Shown: positions 50,457 to 60,644, counted from the stretch's first letter. The stretch is 64,000 bases of DNA from Nitrospira sp. (GCA_030653545.1 JAURZE010000022.1:434001-498000); one strand, 5' to 3'. Numbers and translations: made by a program. Notes: generated by a model from the sequence alone, not told the origin.

Positions 50457-50571
50457 CTCTTCTGGCTGAACCACCGCAAACAGACTCTTCGTTCAGGCCT
50501 CCTTCCCGGCGAGATGGAACGAGCGGAAGACGGCCCTGGATACTGAGAGAAATGAAGAATACAATACTTCC

Positions 50572-51204
50572 ATGTACGCCATACAGCAGCGCGCCGGTCT
50601 GGCTATCCAGGCACTGTGTCTGCTCTCCGTCGTGCTGCTTGTGGAAGGATGCAATTCCAAATCTCCGCCTTCCAGCGTCCGATTCCCGATCACATCCGGT
50701 TCCCATACCACCTTGCCAACCCCCCAACAGCGCATCCTTCTATGGGGGGATCCTCCCCTGACCGATGTTGCGATGGAATGGCTTCGGTCCCATCACTACT
50801 CGAGTGTCCTGATGCCCGAAAACGGCTCCCTCCACACTCCTCAAATTTCTCACACCTTTTCAGATCACAAGGTTGCATATGCCGTCGCAAGGAGCATGCA
50901 GGCCGACTATGTGCTTTTTCTTGAACGCGAGGAGAGCAAGGACGGGGCCCTAATCGAGCCGCAATGCGGTCCTCTCTTCTCTGTGGACGTTCGCATAAGC
51001 GGGCTATCAGTGGAGAGCAGAGGTGTCGCACTGCGAGCGAACGCCCATTACCCGCAATGTGTCGAGCTCAGCGTTGAGACCTTTCGAAACCTGACTTGCC
51101 AGGCCTTCGCCACAGCGTGGGGATACCGCCCGTCCGGGCAACTCGACATCCCGTCGAGTCTAATGTGCACGGTTGGTCAGGCCAAACCGATACCGAGCCG
51201 CTAA
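50572..51204 (+). CDS. Lipoprotein of unknown function
   Basis: The 210-aa protein has a signal peptide with lipobox (LLVEGC, Cys27). The mature part has LLWGDPPLTDVAMEWLRSHHYSSVLMPENGSL, a Rossmann-like alternation, then LFLEREESKDGALIEPQCGPLFSVDVRISGLSVES and four Cys. Layout resembles outer-membrane lipoprotein families of unknown role. No strong Shine-Dalgarno is visible. Confidence 0.65.
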   Translation: MYAIQQRAGLAIQALCLLSVVLLVEGCNSKSPPSSVRFPITSGSHTTLPTPQQRILLWGDPPLTDVAMEWLRSHHYSSVLMPENGSLHTPQISHTFSDHKVAYAVARSMQADYVLFLEREESKDGALIEPQCGPLFSVDVRISGLSVESRGVALRANAHYPQCVELSVETFRNLTCQAFATAWGYRPSGQLDIPSSLMCTVGQAKPIPSR

Positions 51205-51429
51205 CTCTACGGAGGGCCCTCAGAAGGCAAGGCGTCGGGCTCGATGCACTTCATGGGGGAAGCTGGGGGGGCAGGTCATGCGTTCCAACATTTCCCGACG
51301 CGTGGAAGTCCGATCCCTTCTTCGCCTCCCTACCCATCACTGCATACACCTATAGGCGAGCCACTATCCACGACAGTGCCGCATGCCCCGCCTTTCCCCC
51401 CTTTTATTTACTGCTCGCCGGACCGTCGT

Positions 51430-52956
51430 CTAGCCGAGCATCTGCGAAGGCACGACGCCCTGCATCGCCTCGGGTATCGGCTGTCCCATCAAACGCAAAC
51501 AGGTCGGCGCCACGTCGAGCACTGACAAGTTGGGAAGCCGCCCCCGGCCGGAAATACCCGGTCCTGCAGCGGCAAAGAATCCCCGGAGATCGTGCCGGGT
51601 ATCGCGGTTGAAAAACAAATCTTTCTGTTCGAGCACGGCGCGCGGGTGTTCAATCCGCCGCTTCGGATAGGGTGCGGGAGCCCAGTCGAAGAAGATGTCC
51701 GGCAGTGACCGGTGCGGCTCCGTCCGGTAGAGATCCACGGTACGGGCGATGTACCGAACGGCTGGTAGACCACTCTTGGGATCGATCAGCCGCTTCAGAT
51801 CATCTTCCACCCGATCCAGCAGCTTCCGGTAGTCGGCACCGGGCTCGACGACGCCCTGCGGTTCCCGTCCGCGGAGATTGACGCGCAGGAGCCCGAGAAA
51901 ATACGACGGGATCGGAAACAATGTGGTGGCCGGCCAGTCGGTGCCCCCGAACCACTCTCGTGTCAGCATGCGGCCATGAAAGCCATCCGGCAGCCGGTCG
52001 CTGATCGCCCGCTGCCAGGATTGCGGGATCATTCGCCGGATCAGGCGAGCTGCGGCCGGCTCTGAGCCGGCAGGCTGTTGCATCCGATGATAGCCCAGCT
52101 GCCGGCAGAAGGCCCGCGTGAGTTCAAGGTTCGGGTAGTCCTCCTGGATCCCCATGTTCGACACCACGATCGCTGTGCTATCCTGCCCCAGTTGATCCAG
52201 CACCCGGCCGAACATGTGATCGATCGCCTGGTACACGTCACGCGTCGCATGCTTCAAACGGCCTCCGTTGGGCACCGGGGTGCTGGCGCGGTCGGAATAC
52301 TTCCAGAATTGGTGTCCGGCGATGTGGGCTTCGTGAAACCCGATGACAACCAGGTCAAAATGATCGCGAGCCAGCAGATGCCGACAGATGGCGGCTTTCT
52401 GTTCAATCTGCTTCAACAATCCCTTGTAGATCCGTTCGTCGTCATCGACGGTGCCTCCGACCAGTTCTTCCACCCCGAGAGGTGAACCGAATTGCCTGCG
52501 CAGATCCGCAAACAGCGACGACGGAACGGAGTACCCCGCAAATCGCGCGTTGTGAGGCGACCAGTTAGCCACCTGCACGCCGGGCACGCCGATCGTACAA
52601 TGCACTTCCGGCACATCGATGGCCGCCACACGCATGCCACTGTCGCGGAGCTGCCCCCAGAAGGGCACGGCATCGTCGACCCGTTGATCGGAGAGCTCGA
52701 GTTCATAGGTGCCCGGTTTGAGCGGACGCCAGTAGTAATACCCGTGTTGCGCCCGGGACAGACCGGAGAGCAGGGAGACCCAGATCCCGTTTTCGCTGAC
52801 AAACTCGGAGCCGGTGAGCCGGCTTTGCACTCCCCGCTCGAGCAGCCCCTTGATCGTCGGCAGGTAGCCCTCATCAGCCCATTGCTCGATCAGTCCGGCA
52901 TCGCCAGCATCAAAAGCCAGGAGCACGAGCGGACCGCGTTCACCTGTCTGGTTCAT
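51430..52956 (-). CDS. Alkaline phosphatase-superfamily enzyme (type I phosphodiesterase-like)
   Basis: The 508-aa protein starts VLLAFDAGDAGLIEQWADEGYLPTIKGLLERGVQ, the metal-binding N-terminus of this superfamily, with ENGIWVSLLSGLSRAQHGYYYWR as the nucleophile region, and further motifs DLVVIGFHEAHIAGHQFW, STAIVVSNMGIQEDYPN and the late SLPDIFFDWAPAP metal segment. It should hydrolyse a phosphoester; nucleotide pyrophosphatases/phosphodiesterases are the closest type. The ATG at 52956 has CGGAG upstream. Likely linked with the polysaccharide-type genes that follow. Confidence 0.85.
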   Translation of the reverse strand: MNQTGERGPLVLLAFDAGDAGLIEQWADEGYLPTIKGLLERGVQSRLTGSEFVSENGIWVSLLSGLSRAQHGYYYWRPLKPGTYELELSDQRVDDAVPFWGQLRDSGMRVAAIDVPEVHCTIGVPGVQVANWSPHNARFAGYSVPSSLFADLRRQFGSPLGVEELVGGTVDDDERIYKGLLKQIEQKAAICRHLLARDHFDLVVIGFHEAHIAGHQFWKYSDRASTPVPNGGRLKHATRDVYQAIDHMFGRVLDQLGQDSTAIVVSNMGIQEDYPNLELTRAFCRQLGYHRMQQPAGSEPAAARLIRRMIPQSWQRAISDRLPDGFHGRMLTREWFGGTDWPATTLFPIPSYFLGLLRVNLRGREPQGVVEPGADYRKLLDRVEDDLKRLIDPKSGLPAVRYIARTVDLYRTEPHRSLPDIFFDWAPAPYPKRRIEHPRAVLEQKDLFFNRDTRHDLRGFFAAAGPGISGRGRLPNLSVLDVAPTCLRLMGQPIPEAMQGVVPSQMLG

Positions 52957-53114
52957 GCGAGACTCCGGGTTGCTGAGATCAGCGGCAGAATAACCCTCCC
53001 TCAGCACCGGTTCAAGGGCGCGCGCAGGGCGTCATCCATGCGACGGCCTGCGATCTCCCTTCGCGGGTTGAAACGGAAGCGAGGACCCGCAACCGAATCC
53101 TGAAAGGATGTCGA

Positions 53115-54215
53115 ATGTCTATCGGAATAGGAGTCATCGGTTATGCCGGGGCCGCATCACGGCTGCACCTGCCTGTCCTGACCCGTCTCCCCGGAGTACG
53201 GGTGACCGCGATCGCCGGAACTACCGGGGAAACCCTTTACGCAATGGCCGATCGCTACGCAATCCCCGGCCGATACCTCGACTATCGCGCCCTGCTGCGC
53301 GATCCATCGGTCGATGCCGTGGCAGTCTGCGTCCCGCCGGCCCTGCACGACGTCATCGGACTGGCAGCTCTGGACGCGAAGAAGCACCTTTTCATGGAAA
53401 AGCCGCTGGCCCTCTCGCTCGGACAGTGCGCGCAGTTGGTCCAGGCAGCCGAATCGGCGCAGGTGACGACCATGGTCGGCTTCCATCTTCGCTGGCATCG
53501 GCTCGTGCAAGAGGCGCAGAAACGGATTGCCTCCGGCCGTCTCGGCAGAGTCGAACTGCTCCGGACCGTGTTTACCAGCGGAATTCTCCGGCGCGCGAAT
53601 GTGCCGGCCTGGCGTCAGCGCCGCGAGGCGGGCGGCGGCGTCTTGATCGAGTCGGGGGTGCACTACTATGACCTCTGGCGATTCCTCACCGGAAGCCGCG
53701 TCGAGGAAGTCCAGGTCGTGAGCCGCTCAGAACAGCCCAATGACATTACGGCAGCAGTGACGGCGCGACTGGGGAACGGCATCGTTGCCACCGCCGGGTT
53801 TTGCCAGGGAACGGTGGACGACCTGGAGATCGACATCTATGGATCGGCCGGTCGGCTGCGCATTTCCGGATACGCGCTCGACGGGCTCCGCTTCGATCCG
53901 TCCGGATGCAAGGGGATGAATAAACTCATGAACAGAGTTCTCTCCGCGCCTGATCGAGTGCTCCGTACAATACAGGGAGCCGCCATCGGAGGATACTACG
54001 CCAACGCGTATGCCAATCAGTGGCAGGGCTTCGTCCAAGCCATTCACGACGGCACCCGATCCGGCGCCACATTTGCGGACGGGCTGGCAGCCACCCGTGT
54101 CGCCCTTGCGGTCACCCAGGCGGCCGACTCCGGTTCTTCTGTTCGCGTCGCCGACTGTGCCGATATGATCGCGCCAGTCCGGGAACGGAGCAGCGGACCG
54201 GCTGCGAGGCCCTAA
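53115..54215 (+). CDS. Gfo/Idh/MocA-family oxidoreductase
   Basis: The 366-aa protein has a NAD-binding N-terminus (IGVIGYAGAASRLHLPVLTRLPGVRVTAIAG), HLFMEKPLALSLGQC with the catalytic EKP motif, and a C-terminal alpha/beta domain (GGGVLIESGVHYYDLWRFL). Such enzymes oxidise or reduce sugars and amino sugars. It diverges from the phosphodiesterase-type gene and converges with the glycosyltransferase, all pointing to nucleotide sugar or glycan work. Confidence 0.92.
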   Translation: MSIGIGVIGYAGAASRLHLPVLTRLPGVRVTAIAGTTGETLYAMADRYAIPGRYLDYRALLRDPSVDAVAVCVPPALHDVIGLAALDAKKHLFMEKPLALSLGQCAQLVQAAESAQVTTMVGFHLRWHRLVQEAQKRIASGRLGRVELLRTVFTSGILRRANVPAWRQRREAGGGVLIESGVHYYDLWRFLTGSRVEEVQVVSRSEQPNDITAAVTARLGNGIVATAGFCQGTVDDLEIDIYGSAGRLRISGYALDGLRFDPSGCKGMNKLMNRVLSAPDRVLRTIQGAAIGGYYANAYANQWQGFVQAIHDGTRSGATFADGLAATRVALAVTQAADSGSSVRVADCADMIAPVRERSSGPAARP

Positions 54216-54229
54216 GAGCCCCAACCGGC

Positions 54230-55417
54230 TTACACAGAAACGGATCGCGCCTTGGTCAGCCCTTCGTAGATGGCAATAAACCGGTCGAGAAATTGTCCCT
54301 GATCGAAGGCCATGAGCGCATAGCGCCGGCCGGCCAGGCCGAGGGATTCGGCATACTCCCGATCGCCGAGGACCTTGAGCAACAGGCGTCCGAGTGCGGC
54401 GTGGTCGCCGGGCGCAACCAGGAGCCCCGTCTCTTCGTGCCGCACGTACTCAGTGAAGCCTCCGGTGGCGCTGGCCACCAGGGCGGTGCCCCGCATCATC
54501 GCTTCGGCCGCTGCATTTCCGAAGGCCTCGCTCCCGCGCGAGGGCACGACCTGCACCCAGGCGGCATTGAACCGGTGTTCGATGATCTCGCGCGGCTGAT
54601 GGCCGAGAAACTCGATCTTCGCATCGAGCTGCTCCGCGATCCTCCGCAGCCGACCGCTTTCGGGCCCTTCTCCGGCAATCAGCAATTGCGTGTCGGGCCG
54701 CTGCTTGATGACCAGTTTGTACGCGTCTAAAAGCGTATCGACCCCCTTCTCGTACGCCAATCGACCGGCAAATGCGATAATCGGCGGGCCCGAGAGCGGA
54801 GGGCGCGGCTCACGGGCCTTGATGCCGTTTGGAATCACCTCAACACGGGGGATACCGGAGACTTCCAGCCACTCGGCGACCGATCGGCTATTGGCGACGA
54901 CGACATCGAATACGTCACGCCAACACCTCCAGAGATGCAGTTGCGTCATTAAGAGCGGCCAGGCGAGGGCCGGCACGCACCCGGCTCGATAACAAATCGA
55001 GCCGGCCGGCTCATGGCATCCCTTCCCGTCCGGCAACACTCTCGATCCGATCGGACACACGGTTCGATACCACCCGTCGTGATACACGGCAGGGACCTCG
55101 CGCAGTAACGGGAGGATCAGCGGCGACAGTTGAGACAGAAACAATCGCACATGCACGACATCAGGCTGAAAATCGGCCAGGGCGTGGCGTAATCCGAGAA
55201 ACGCGGACGGATTGCCGCACCACAACGCCGCCCGTAGCGGCGTCGCCGTTCCAAAACAGCCGTACTCCGCCGGTTCGGCGGCTTCATCCGCATATGCGCG
55301 GCTCGCAAAAAGACGCACATCATGGCCGCGCGCCCGCAACCCGTCACGGAGCGACAGCGTGACTACCTCGTTGCCGCCTCTCGGCACCGAGTAATCGCTG
55401 ACTAGCAGAATCTTCAT
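54230..55417 (-). CDS. GT4-type glycosyltransferase
   Basis: The 395-aa GT-B protein starts MKILLVSDYSVPRGGNEVVTLSLRDGL and has the C-terminal donor domain signature FAGRLAYEKGVDTLLDAYKLV ... HQPREIIEH ... SEAFGNAAAEAMMRGTALVAS with the E-x7-E motif. It should transfer a sugar from a nucleotide sugar, probably to a lipid-linked or secreted glycan. The start at 55417 is set by ATG; the converging Gfo/Idh/MocA gene ends 14 bp away. Confidence 0.92.
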   Translation of the reverse strand: MKILLVSDYSVPRGGNEVVTLSLRDGLRARGHDVRLFASRAYADEAAEPAEYGCFGTATPLRAALWCGNPSAFLGLRHALADFQPDVVHVRLFLSQLSPLILPLLREVPAVYHDGWYRTVCPIGSRVLPDGKGCHEPAGSICYRAGCVPALAWPLLMTQLHLWRCWRDVFDVVVANSRSVAEWLEVSGIPRVEVIPNGIKAREPRPPLSGPPIIAFAGRLAYEKGVDTLLDAYKLVIKQRPDTQLLIAGEGPESGRLRRIAEQLDAKIEFLGHQPREIIEHRFNAAWVQVVPSRGSEAFGNAAAEAMMRGTALVASATGGFTEYVRHEETGLLVAPGDHAALGRLLLKVLGDREYAESLGLAGRRYALMAFDQGQFLDRFIAIYEGLTKARSVSV

Positions 55418-55564
55418 GGCTTATACATAACGCACTTGAAGCCGGGAATTGATGAAATTTTCTGACCGCCGCATGGCGGGGGATCGATGATTTATCAGCC
55501 CTGCCGTCGCGGCCCGCAATTCATATTCATCGCATCGTATCGACGGAGACTGCGTGACGCGCGC

Positions 55565-56812
55565 TTAGCGCCCGCGGGATGGCAGCTTTGTCGATTGACG
55601 TTGCTTGATGGCCTCGGCAATCACTCCTGCCACTATTTTGTTCGCCTTTGCCGAATAATGCTCCCCTACAAATAACTCGTTGAGATCCCCCTCTTTCACC
55701 TGAGCATAGAGCTGTTGCGCGGTCTCCACCGTGTCGTACCGCTGTTTGATGGCTTCCAGCAAATCCTGATACGGCAAGGGGCGTGCGGCACTCACATACT
55801 GAAAATTCCATTTCGGGATGAAGGCGGCCACGAGAAAGGCGGCCCCCTGTCGCTCGACATCAGATTGAAGTTCGCTCAAGATTGCGAGGGCCAATTGGCT
55901 CGGCTCGTTCTCGATCGCATAAAATGCGGGGTCTTTCCACTCCGCCGACCACTGGCCGATTAGTGCCATGACGGCAGCCACCAGTTTGCTCTTTATCCAG
56001 ATATGCTCTTCATAGTCGGCCGGTCGATAGAAGTACTCGAAGCGGAGATTCTCCCATCTGTCAATGTGCGCATAGAGGTCGGACAGTTCGTCCGGCGTTA
56101 CGGTCGGAATGTTGATCGCTTCCAGGTGGCGATCGTCCAGAATGAAGCGCGGTTTGCTCAAGGGCATGCGGGAGGGCCTGTGGTAGAGCATCCTCAAGAT
56201 GTTGAGATTGCGCTTCACGTTCTCAGGTTGAAATCCAAAAATGACGAGGTCCGGATGAAACGCCGCGCCTGACGTCTGCCAGCGCAGATAGGCTTGGTCC
56301 ATACCATAGCCCGGCGCCCCCAGGTTGACGATCTCGGCTGGGATCCCCGCTTCCGTTAACTTCTTTTCCAGATACGCGCCCCAAGTCTGTTCGAAAGGAA
56401 CTTCGTCGCCATGGGTATAGGAATCCCCTAGCAAGACCACCCGCAGACGGTTGCTCCTGGCCGGCATCCCCTCCTCGCTCGATCCTGCTCGCACACCGTC
56501 GCGGTTCGCGTGATACAACCCGTTCTCAGAGGTGCTGCCGGGCCTTTGCACCCACCCCAGTGTGGAGTCGTACGTCAGGTAGGACCGCCCGGAGCGATAC
56601 TTCTCCATCATATCGTTTACCGCATTGACGGGCGAGCGAAACGGCTTGAGATACAGGGTCTTATTCAGGATAGAGAGCCGGGAGGTTCCATCGGCATCAT
56701 AGGCTACAAGATACCTAATGGCCATCTCAGCACAGAGCAGACTCAGCGCCATCACCAGCGCGCCAACCACGAAGATGAAGATCGTTTGCCGGGTACGGCC
56801 GGAGTTTCGCAT
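55565..56812 (-). CDS. Membrane-anchored SGNH hydrolase-like protein
   Basis: The 415-aa product has an N-terminal transmembrane anchor (IFIFVVGALVMALSLLCAEMAIRYLV) and the SGNH block I VVLLGDSYTHGDEVPFEQTWGAYLEKKL, block II GAPGYGMDQAY, block III VIFGFQPEN and the C-terminal DLNELFVGEHYSAKANKIVAGVIAEA with the Asp/His position. Such enzymes remove or transfer acyl groups from glycans. The ATG at 56812 puts the anchor at the N-terminus; a further 63 in-frame codons exist upstream but look non-coding. Confidence 0.82.
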   Translation of the reverse strand: MRNSGRTRQTIFIFVVGALVMALSLLCAEMAIRYLVAYDADGTSRLSILNKTLYLKPFRSPVNAVNDMMEKYRSGRSYLTYDSTLGWVQRPGSTSENGLYHANRDGVRAGSSEEGMPARSNRLRVVLLGDSYTHGDEVPFEQTWGAYLEKKLTEAGIPAEIVNLGAPGYGMDQAYLRWQTSGAAFHPDLVIFGFQPENVKRNLNILRMLYHRPSRMPLSKPRFILDDRHLEAINIPTVTPDELSDLYAHIDRWENLRFEYFYRPADYEEHIWIKSKLVAAVMALIGQWSAEWKDPAFYAIENEPSQLALAILSELQSDVERQGAAFLVAAFIPKWNFQYVSAARPLPYQDLLEAIKQRYDTVETAQQLYAQVKEGDLNELFVGEHYSAKANKIVAGVIAEAIKQRQSTKLPSRGR

Positions 56813-57028
56813 TGAGGCTTCTAGCGATGGGGAAACATGACTAGGCAATCTTGTACCATCACGTGAGGGGGAAAAACATTGAAAGAATTCGGCGTACTCC
56901 TCGCTTTCCCCCCACACTACTCCCCCTCGGCTCAGACATGATGAATCCATCTCCGGATTTGCCGTAGACTTGCCGACATTCGATAAATGAGAATACCGCA
57001 AGAAGACTGAGTATTGAGGGACGCTGCT

Positions 57029-57850
57029 ATGGTGAAACAGTTGATGAATGGGCTCGTGCTGTCACTGATCCTGGTGAGCGCGGGATGCAATGTCAGCCAG
57101 CCTCGGCTTGATCATCCGACGTTGGAGCACTCACGGCTGATCGATCTCACCCATGCGTTCGGAGCAGACACGATTGTATGGCCGACGGAACATGACTTCC
57201 GGCTCGTCGTCCAGCATGAGGGTGAGACGCCAGGCGGCTACTATTACGCGTCGAACCGCCTGGAGATGGCCGAACATGGCGGGACGCACATTGATGCGCC
57301 CATTCATTTTGCCAAAGGCGGACAGACGCTGGATCAGATTCCGCTTGATAATCTGGCAGGAGCCGGTGTCCGAATCGATGTATCGGAACAATGCGCCCGG
57401 GATCGGGATTACCGCATCACGATCCAGGATTTCGAACGATGGGAAACGACGCACGGGCGCATTCCTGACCGGACGATCCTGTTACTCGATACCGGGTTTT
57501 CCAGGTTTTGGCCGTCGAGGCAGGACTATCTGGGAACAGAACTGAGAGGGCCTGAGGGTGTGCGTGCACTCCATTTCCCTGGTGTGCATCCTGAAGCCGC
57601 TGCGTGGCTGGTGCGCGAGCGACAGATCAAGGCCGTCGGAATCGACACGGCCTCGATCGATTATGGACAATCCACCCATTTTGAGGCGCATGTCGCGCTC
57701 CTCTCCCGAAACGTGCCGGTGTTCGAAAATCTTGCCGACCTCCGCGCTCTTCCGAATATGGGATTTGAGGTGGTTGCCCTGCCGATGAAGATTGTCGGTG
57801 GGACCGGCGGTCCGCTCCGCATAATCGCGGCGATTCATCCTCCTCCGTAG
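57029..57850 (+). CDS. Cyclase-family (kynurenine-formamidase-like) lipoprotein
   Basis: The 273-aa protein has a lipobox (SAGC, Cys20) and the cyclase/formamidase motif EHGGTHIDAPIHF (His83, His87, Asp89, His93) plus the conserved HVALLSRNVPVFENLADL and GGTGGPLRIIA. Metal-dependent amide or ester hydrolysis is expected. A 3' remnant of a second copy lies at 44586-44753. It starts from divergent DNA shared with the SGNH gene; GAGGGACG precedes the ATG. Confidence 0.88.
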   Translation: MVKQLMNGLVLSLILVSAGCNVSQPRLDHPTLEHSRLIDLTHAFGADTIVWPTEHDFRLVVQHEGETPGGYYYASNRLEMAEHGGTHIDAPIHFAKGGQTLDQIPLDNLAGAGVRIDVSEQCARDRDYRITIQDFERWETTHGRIPDRTILLLDTGFSRFWPSRQDYLGTELRGPEGVRALHFPGVHPEAAAWLVRERQIKAVGIDTASIDYGQSTHFEAHVALLSRNVPVFENLADLRALPNMGFEVVALPMKIVGGTGGPLRIIAAIHPPP

Positions 57851-57892
57851 TGTCCGAGCGAAGGAAGCCACGCGGGAAGGCTCCAGCGAGGT

Positions 57893-58204
57893 TCACTCGC
57901 CCGGCTTCAGCGTTGCAGGTGTACGGGCAGGCTTTCTCCGCACTTGAACGTCCTGATCAATCATCTTCAGGATATTCAGTTGGGATTGTAATTCGTCAAT
58001 CCGCTTCTCCCGCTCGCGCAATTGCTTTTGAAGCGATTGCACAACACTTGACTCTTCGACAACCTGACTACTTCTGTGCACCACTGGGGTGGCGGGCGGA
58101 GCGGCGGGCATAGTGGCAGGCGCGGTGCCGCAGGCACTCAGCACGCTCGCCAGCCAGAGACCACACCCCAAACTGCCACATAGTTTTCTTCGCACGTGAC
58201 TCAT
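57893..58204 (-). CDS. Small coiled-coil lipoprotein
   Basis: The 103-aa protein has a signal with lipobox (VLSACG, Cys25) and a coiled coil (VVEESSVVQSLQKQLREREK and RIDELQSQLNILKMIDQDV). It converges with the cyclase gene 42 bp away. A duplicate without signal peptide lies at 46348-46620. Confidence 0.8.
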   Translation of the reverse strand: MSHVRRKLCGSLGCGLWLASVLSACGTAPATMPAAPPATPVVHRSSQVVEESSVVQSLQKQLREREKRIDELQSQLNILKMIDQDVQVRRKPARTPATLKPGE

Positions 58205-58316
58205 AGTCTACGTGTGCCATTTGATCCCAGATCCCGCAAGGACATTCATGATTCTGACATTTCATAGGCGAGAGAAGCCCGACAACTAGCGGGTGCATTC
58301 GAAGGAGGATTCCCAG

Positions 58317-60644
58317 CTACTTTTTGATCCGAAGGTCGAGCTCTTTTGTGGTCGTCTGATTGGTGGAATCCCGAACAGTAAAATCGTGCTCGGTTTCACT
58401 TGTCGCCGTTGGGGTACCACTGATCACTCCCGTCGCGGGAGACAGTGTGAGCCCTGCGGCTAAGGCAGGGGTCACTGACCAGGTATAGGGTGTCGTGCCT
58501 CCCGAGGCCGTGAGCGTCGCAGTATAGGCTTGATTTCTCTTGCCGTCCGGCAGCGACTTCGTCGTGATGTTCAATGGTTGTCGCGAGGCGCTAATCGCGA
58601 TCGAAAGTGATTTGATGGCCGACTGCTGGTTGGGAACAGTGGAGTCCAGCACCTTGAATGTCGTGGAGGTTGTGCCTGAGGCGGTCGGCGTGCCGGTGAT
58701 GGCTCCGGACGCGCTCAATGTAAGGCCTGGCGGCAGCGACGAGCCGCTATTGAGACTCCAATTATAGGGAGAGGTACCTCCTGAGGCTATCAGCAATGGA
58801 GCAGTATAGGATTGGCCGACCGTGCCGCCTGGTAGAGAGGCGGTCGTGATCGTCACAGGCGTAACATTCGCAAGGATAGCGAGCGACAGTGTTCTCTTGC
58901 CTTGCTGATTAATCGGGAGGGTTGAATCAGTCACGGTGAATTCCTGGTTGGAATTGCCGTTACTTCCACTGAGCGGTGTTCCACTGATGACGCCTGACGA
59001 TGGGTTGAGCAAGAGACCGTTCGGCAACGCCGGACTCACTGACCATGAATAAGGCTGCGCACCGCCGGTGGCCGTCAATTGGGTATTGGAGTATGGCTGG
59101 TTGACCGTGCCGGTCGGGAGCGATGATGTGGTGATGGAGGGCGGAGCCGGAGAGTTGATGGCGATCGTCAAATTCTGCTCATCGAATTGCGGAATCGCAT
59201 CAGTGACCCGCAGGGTAAAGGTGAACGGGCCCGTGCTGGTCGGCCTTCCTGAAACCGTTCCACTTGAGGCATTGAGGTTCAGGCCAGGGGGCAGCGCGCC
59301 GCTGGTCACACCCCAGATCAAAGTCCCTATGCCGCCCGTGACCGAAACAGTCTGGTTGTAGGCCTCGTTGAATGTTCCCGCGGGAAGCGACGTGGTGTTG
59401 ATGTTCGGCGCCGCGGGTAAGTTGATCGTGATCGGCAAGGTTTTTTGCGTTGACTGTTGCGGTGTCCCGGAATCCCGGACTCTGAAGGTCGGTGAAGATG
59501 TCCCTGCCGTCGTTGGTATCCCGGTAAGCACCCCGCTTGAACTGAGGTTGAGCCCGACAGGCAATGAGCCGCCGGCGAGATCCCACGTTGTTATGCCCGT
59601 GCCTCCTGAGGCTCCTACTGTAGCTGTATAAGACTGCGCCACGGTGCCTGGCGGCAGGGAGTTCGTCGTAATAGCAAGTGCCGGCGGAGCCGCTCCGACA
59701 ATCAATTGCATTGTCTGGGTCGCTGTTTGGGGTATGGGCGGTGTGGCATCTCTCACGGTGAATGTATAGGAAAGACTGCTTGTGTTGGTCGGGATGCCGC
59801 TGATGACACCTGTAGACTGGTTCAGTGTCAATCCATTCGGTAGAGCCGGGGATCCGCCGGCGAGTCCCCAGGTGTAGGCCCCCGTGCCTCCTGATGCTGC
59901 TAACGTGGCGCTATAGCTCTGATTTGCGGTCCCTTGCGGGAGTGAGGTGGTCGTAATCGAGAGCGGAACGGAACTGATGGTCAACGCCAGGGATTTCTCG
60001 ACCGTCAATCCCGTCGCATCTCGTACCGTAACGGTATGGGCATCGTTACCGGTTACAACGGGTGTTCCGCTGATGACTCCACTCGAATCCAGGGTGAGAC
60101 CACTGGGCAGAGGGGCAGAGCCATTTTTGAGGCCCCACGTGTAAGGTGTAGTCCCGCCGGTCCCGCTTAACGCAAATGCGTACAGTTGGTTGATGGTTCC
60201 GGCTGGGAGGAAGCCTGTGAGTATGGCCAAAGGCGTCGGCGCGGTATTAACCGTAATCGCGAGGACCTTTTGGACCGACTGTCCCTTCGAGTCCTGCAAG
60301 GTGAACTCGGTGAACCTGGTCGCGGTGGCGGTGGTTGGTACCCCTGCAATTTTCCCCGTGGATGGAGTCAACGTAAGCCCGTTAGGCAATGCCGGCGATC
60401 CAGTGGCCAAGCTCCAGGTGTAGGGTGGTGTTCCTCCATTAGGCGCCAGCGTCACGTTATAGTCAGCCTGGACTGTTCCAACTGGAAGAGGATCAGATGT
60501 GAGAATCGTCAATGGGCCTGATGCTGCAGGGGCAGAAGGAGCAGAAATCGTACTGACGTCTCCGCAGGCGCTCAGGGATAAGGCCACGAGTATCGGAAGG
60601 AGCACGGCCGACAGAATACTTCGATGGGAAGGATAACGTTGCAA
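58317..60644 (-). CDS. Lipoprotein with eight Ig-like (He_PIG-type) repeats
   Basis: The 775-aa protein has a lipobox (LSLSACG, Cys27) and eight repeats of about 90 residues with the frame LPxGTxxxxYxxxLxASGGTxPYTWxLxxGxLPxGLxLxxxGxIxGTPT, interspersed with PLSITT-type linkers. Putative Ig (He_PIG) domains in such arrays act in adhesion or glycan binding at the cell surface. The start is TTG at 60642 with AAGGGGG six bases upstream; no ATG fits the signal peptide. Repeats are diverged at DNA level, so the array is old. Confidence 0.88.
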   Translation of the reverse strand: MQRYPSHRSILSAVLLPILVALSLSACGDVSTISAPSAPAASGPLTILTSDPLPVGTVQADYNVTLAPNGGTPPYTWSLATGSPALPNGLTLTPSTGKIAGVPTTATATRFTEFTLQDSKGQSVQKVLAITVNTAPTPLAILTGFLPAGTINQLYAFALSGTGGTTPYTWGLKNGSAPLPSGLTLDSSGVISGTPVVTGNDAHTVTVRDATGLTVEKSLALTISSVPLSITTTSLPQGTANQSYSATLAASGGTGAYTWGLAGGSPALPNGLTLNQSTGVISGIPTNTSSLSYTFTVRDATPPIPQTATQTMQLIVGAAPPALAITTNSLPPGTVAQSYTATVGASGGTGITTWDLAGGSLPVGLNLSSSGVLTGIPTTAGTSSPTFRVRDSGTPQQSTQKTLPITINLPAAPNINTTSLPAGTFNEAYNQTVSVTGGIGTLIWGVTSGALPPGLNLNASSGTVSGRPTSTGPFTFTLRVTDAIPQFDEQNLTIAINSPAPPSITTSSLPTGTVNQPYSNTQLTATGGAQPYSWSVSPALPNGLLLNPSSGVISGTPLSGSNGNSNQEFTVTDSTLPINQQGKRTLSLAILANVTPVTITTASLPGGTVGQSYTAPLLIASGGTSPYNWSLNSGSSLPPGLTLSASGAITGTPTASGTTSTTFKVLDSTVPNQQSAIKSLSIAISASRQPLNITTKSLPDGKRNQAYTATLTASGGTTPYTWSVTPALAAGLTLSPATGVISGTPTATSETEHDFTVRDSTNQTTTKELDLRIKK

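Noticed and set aside
58317-60644. Regularly spaced similar segments as a CRISPR or tandem-repeat array
   Set aside because: The spacing of about 270 bp and conserved reading frame show protein repeats (Ig-like), not a CRISPR array; no identical 25-40 bp repeats with unique spacers exist in the window.
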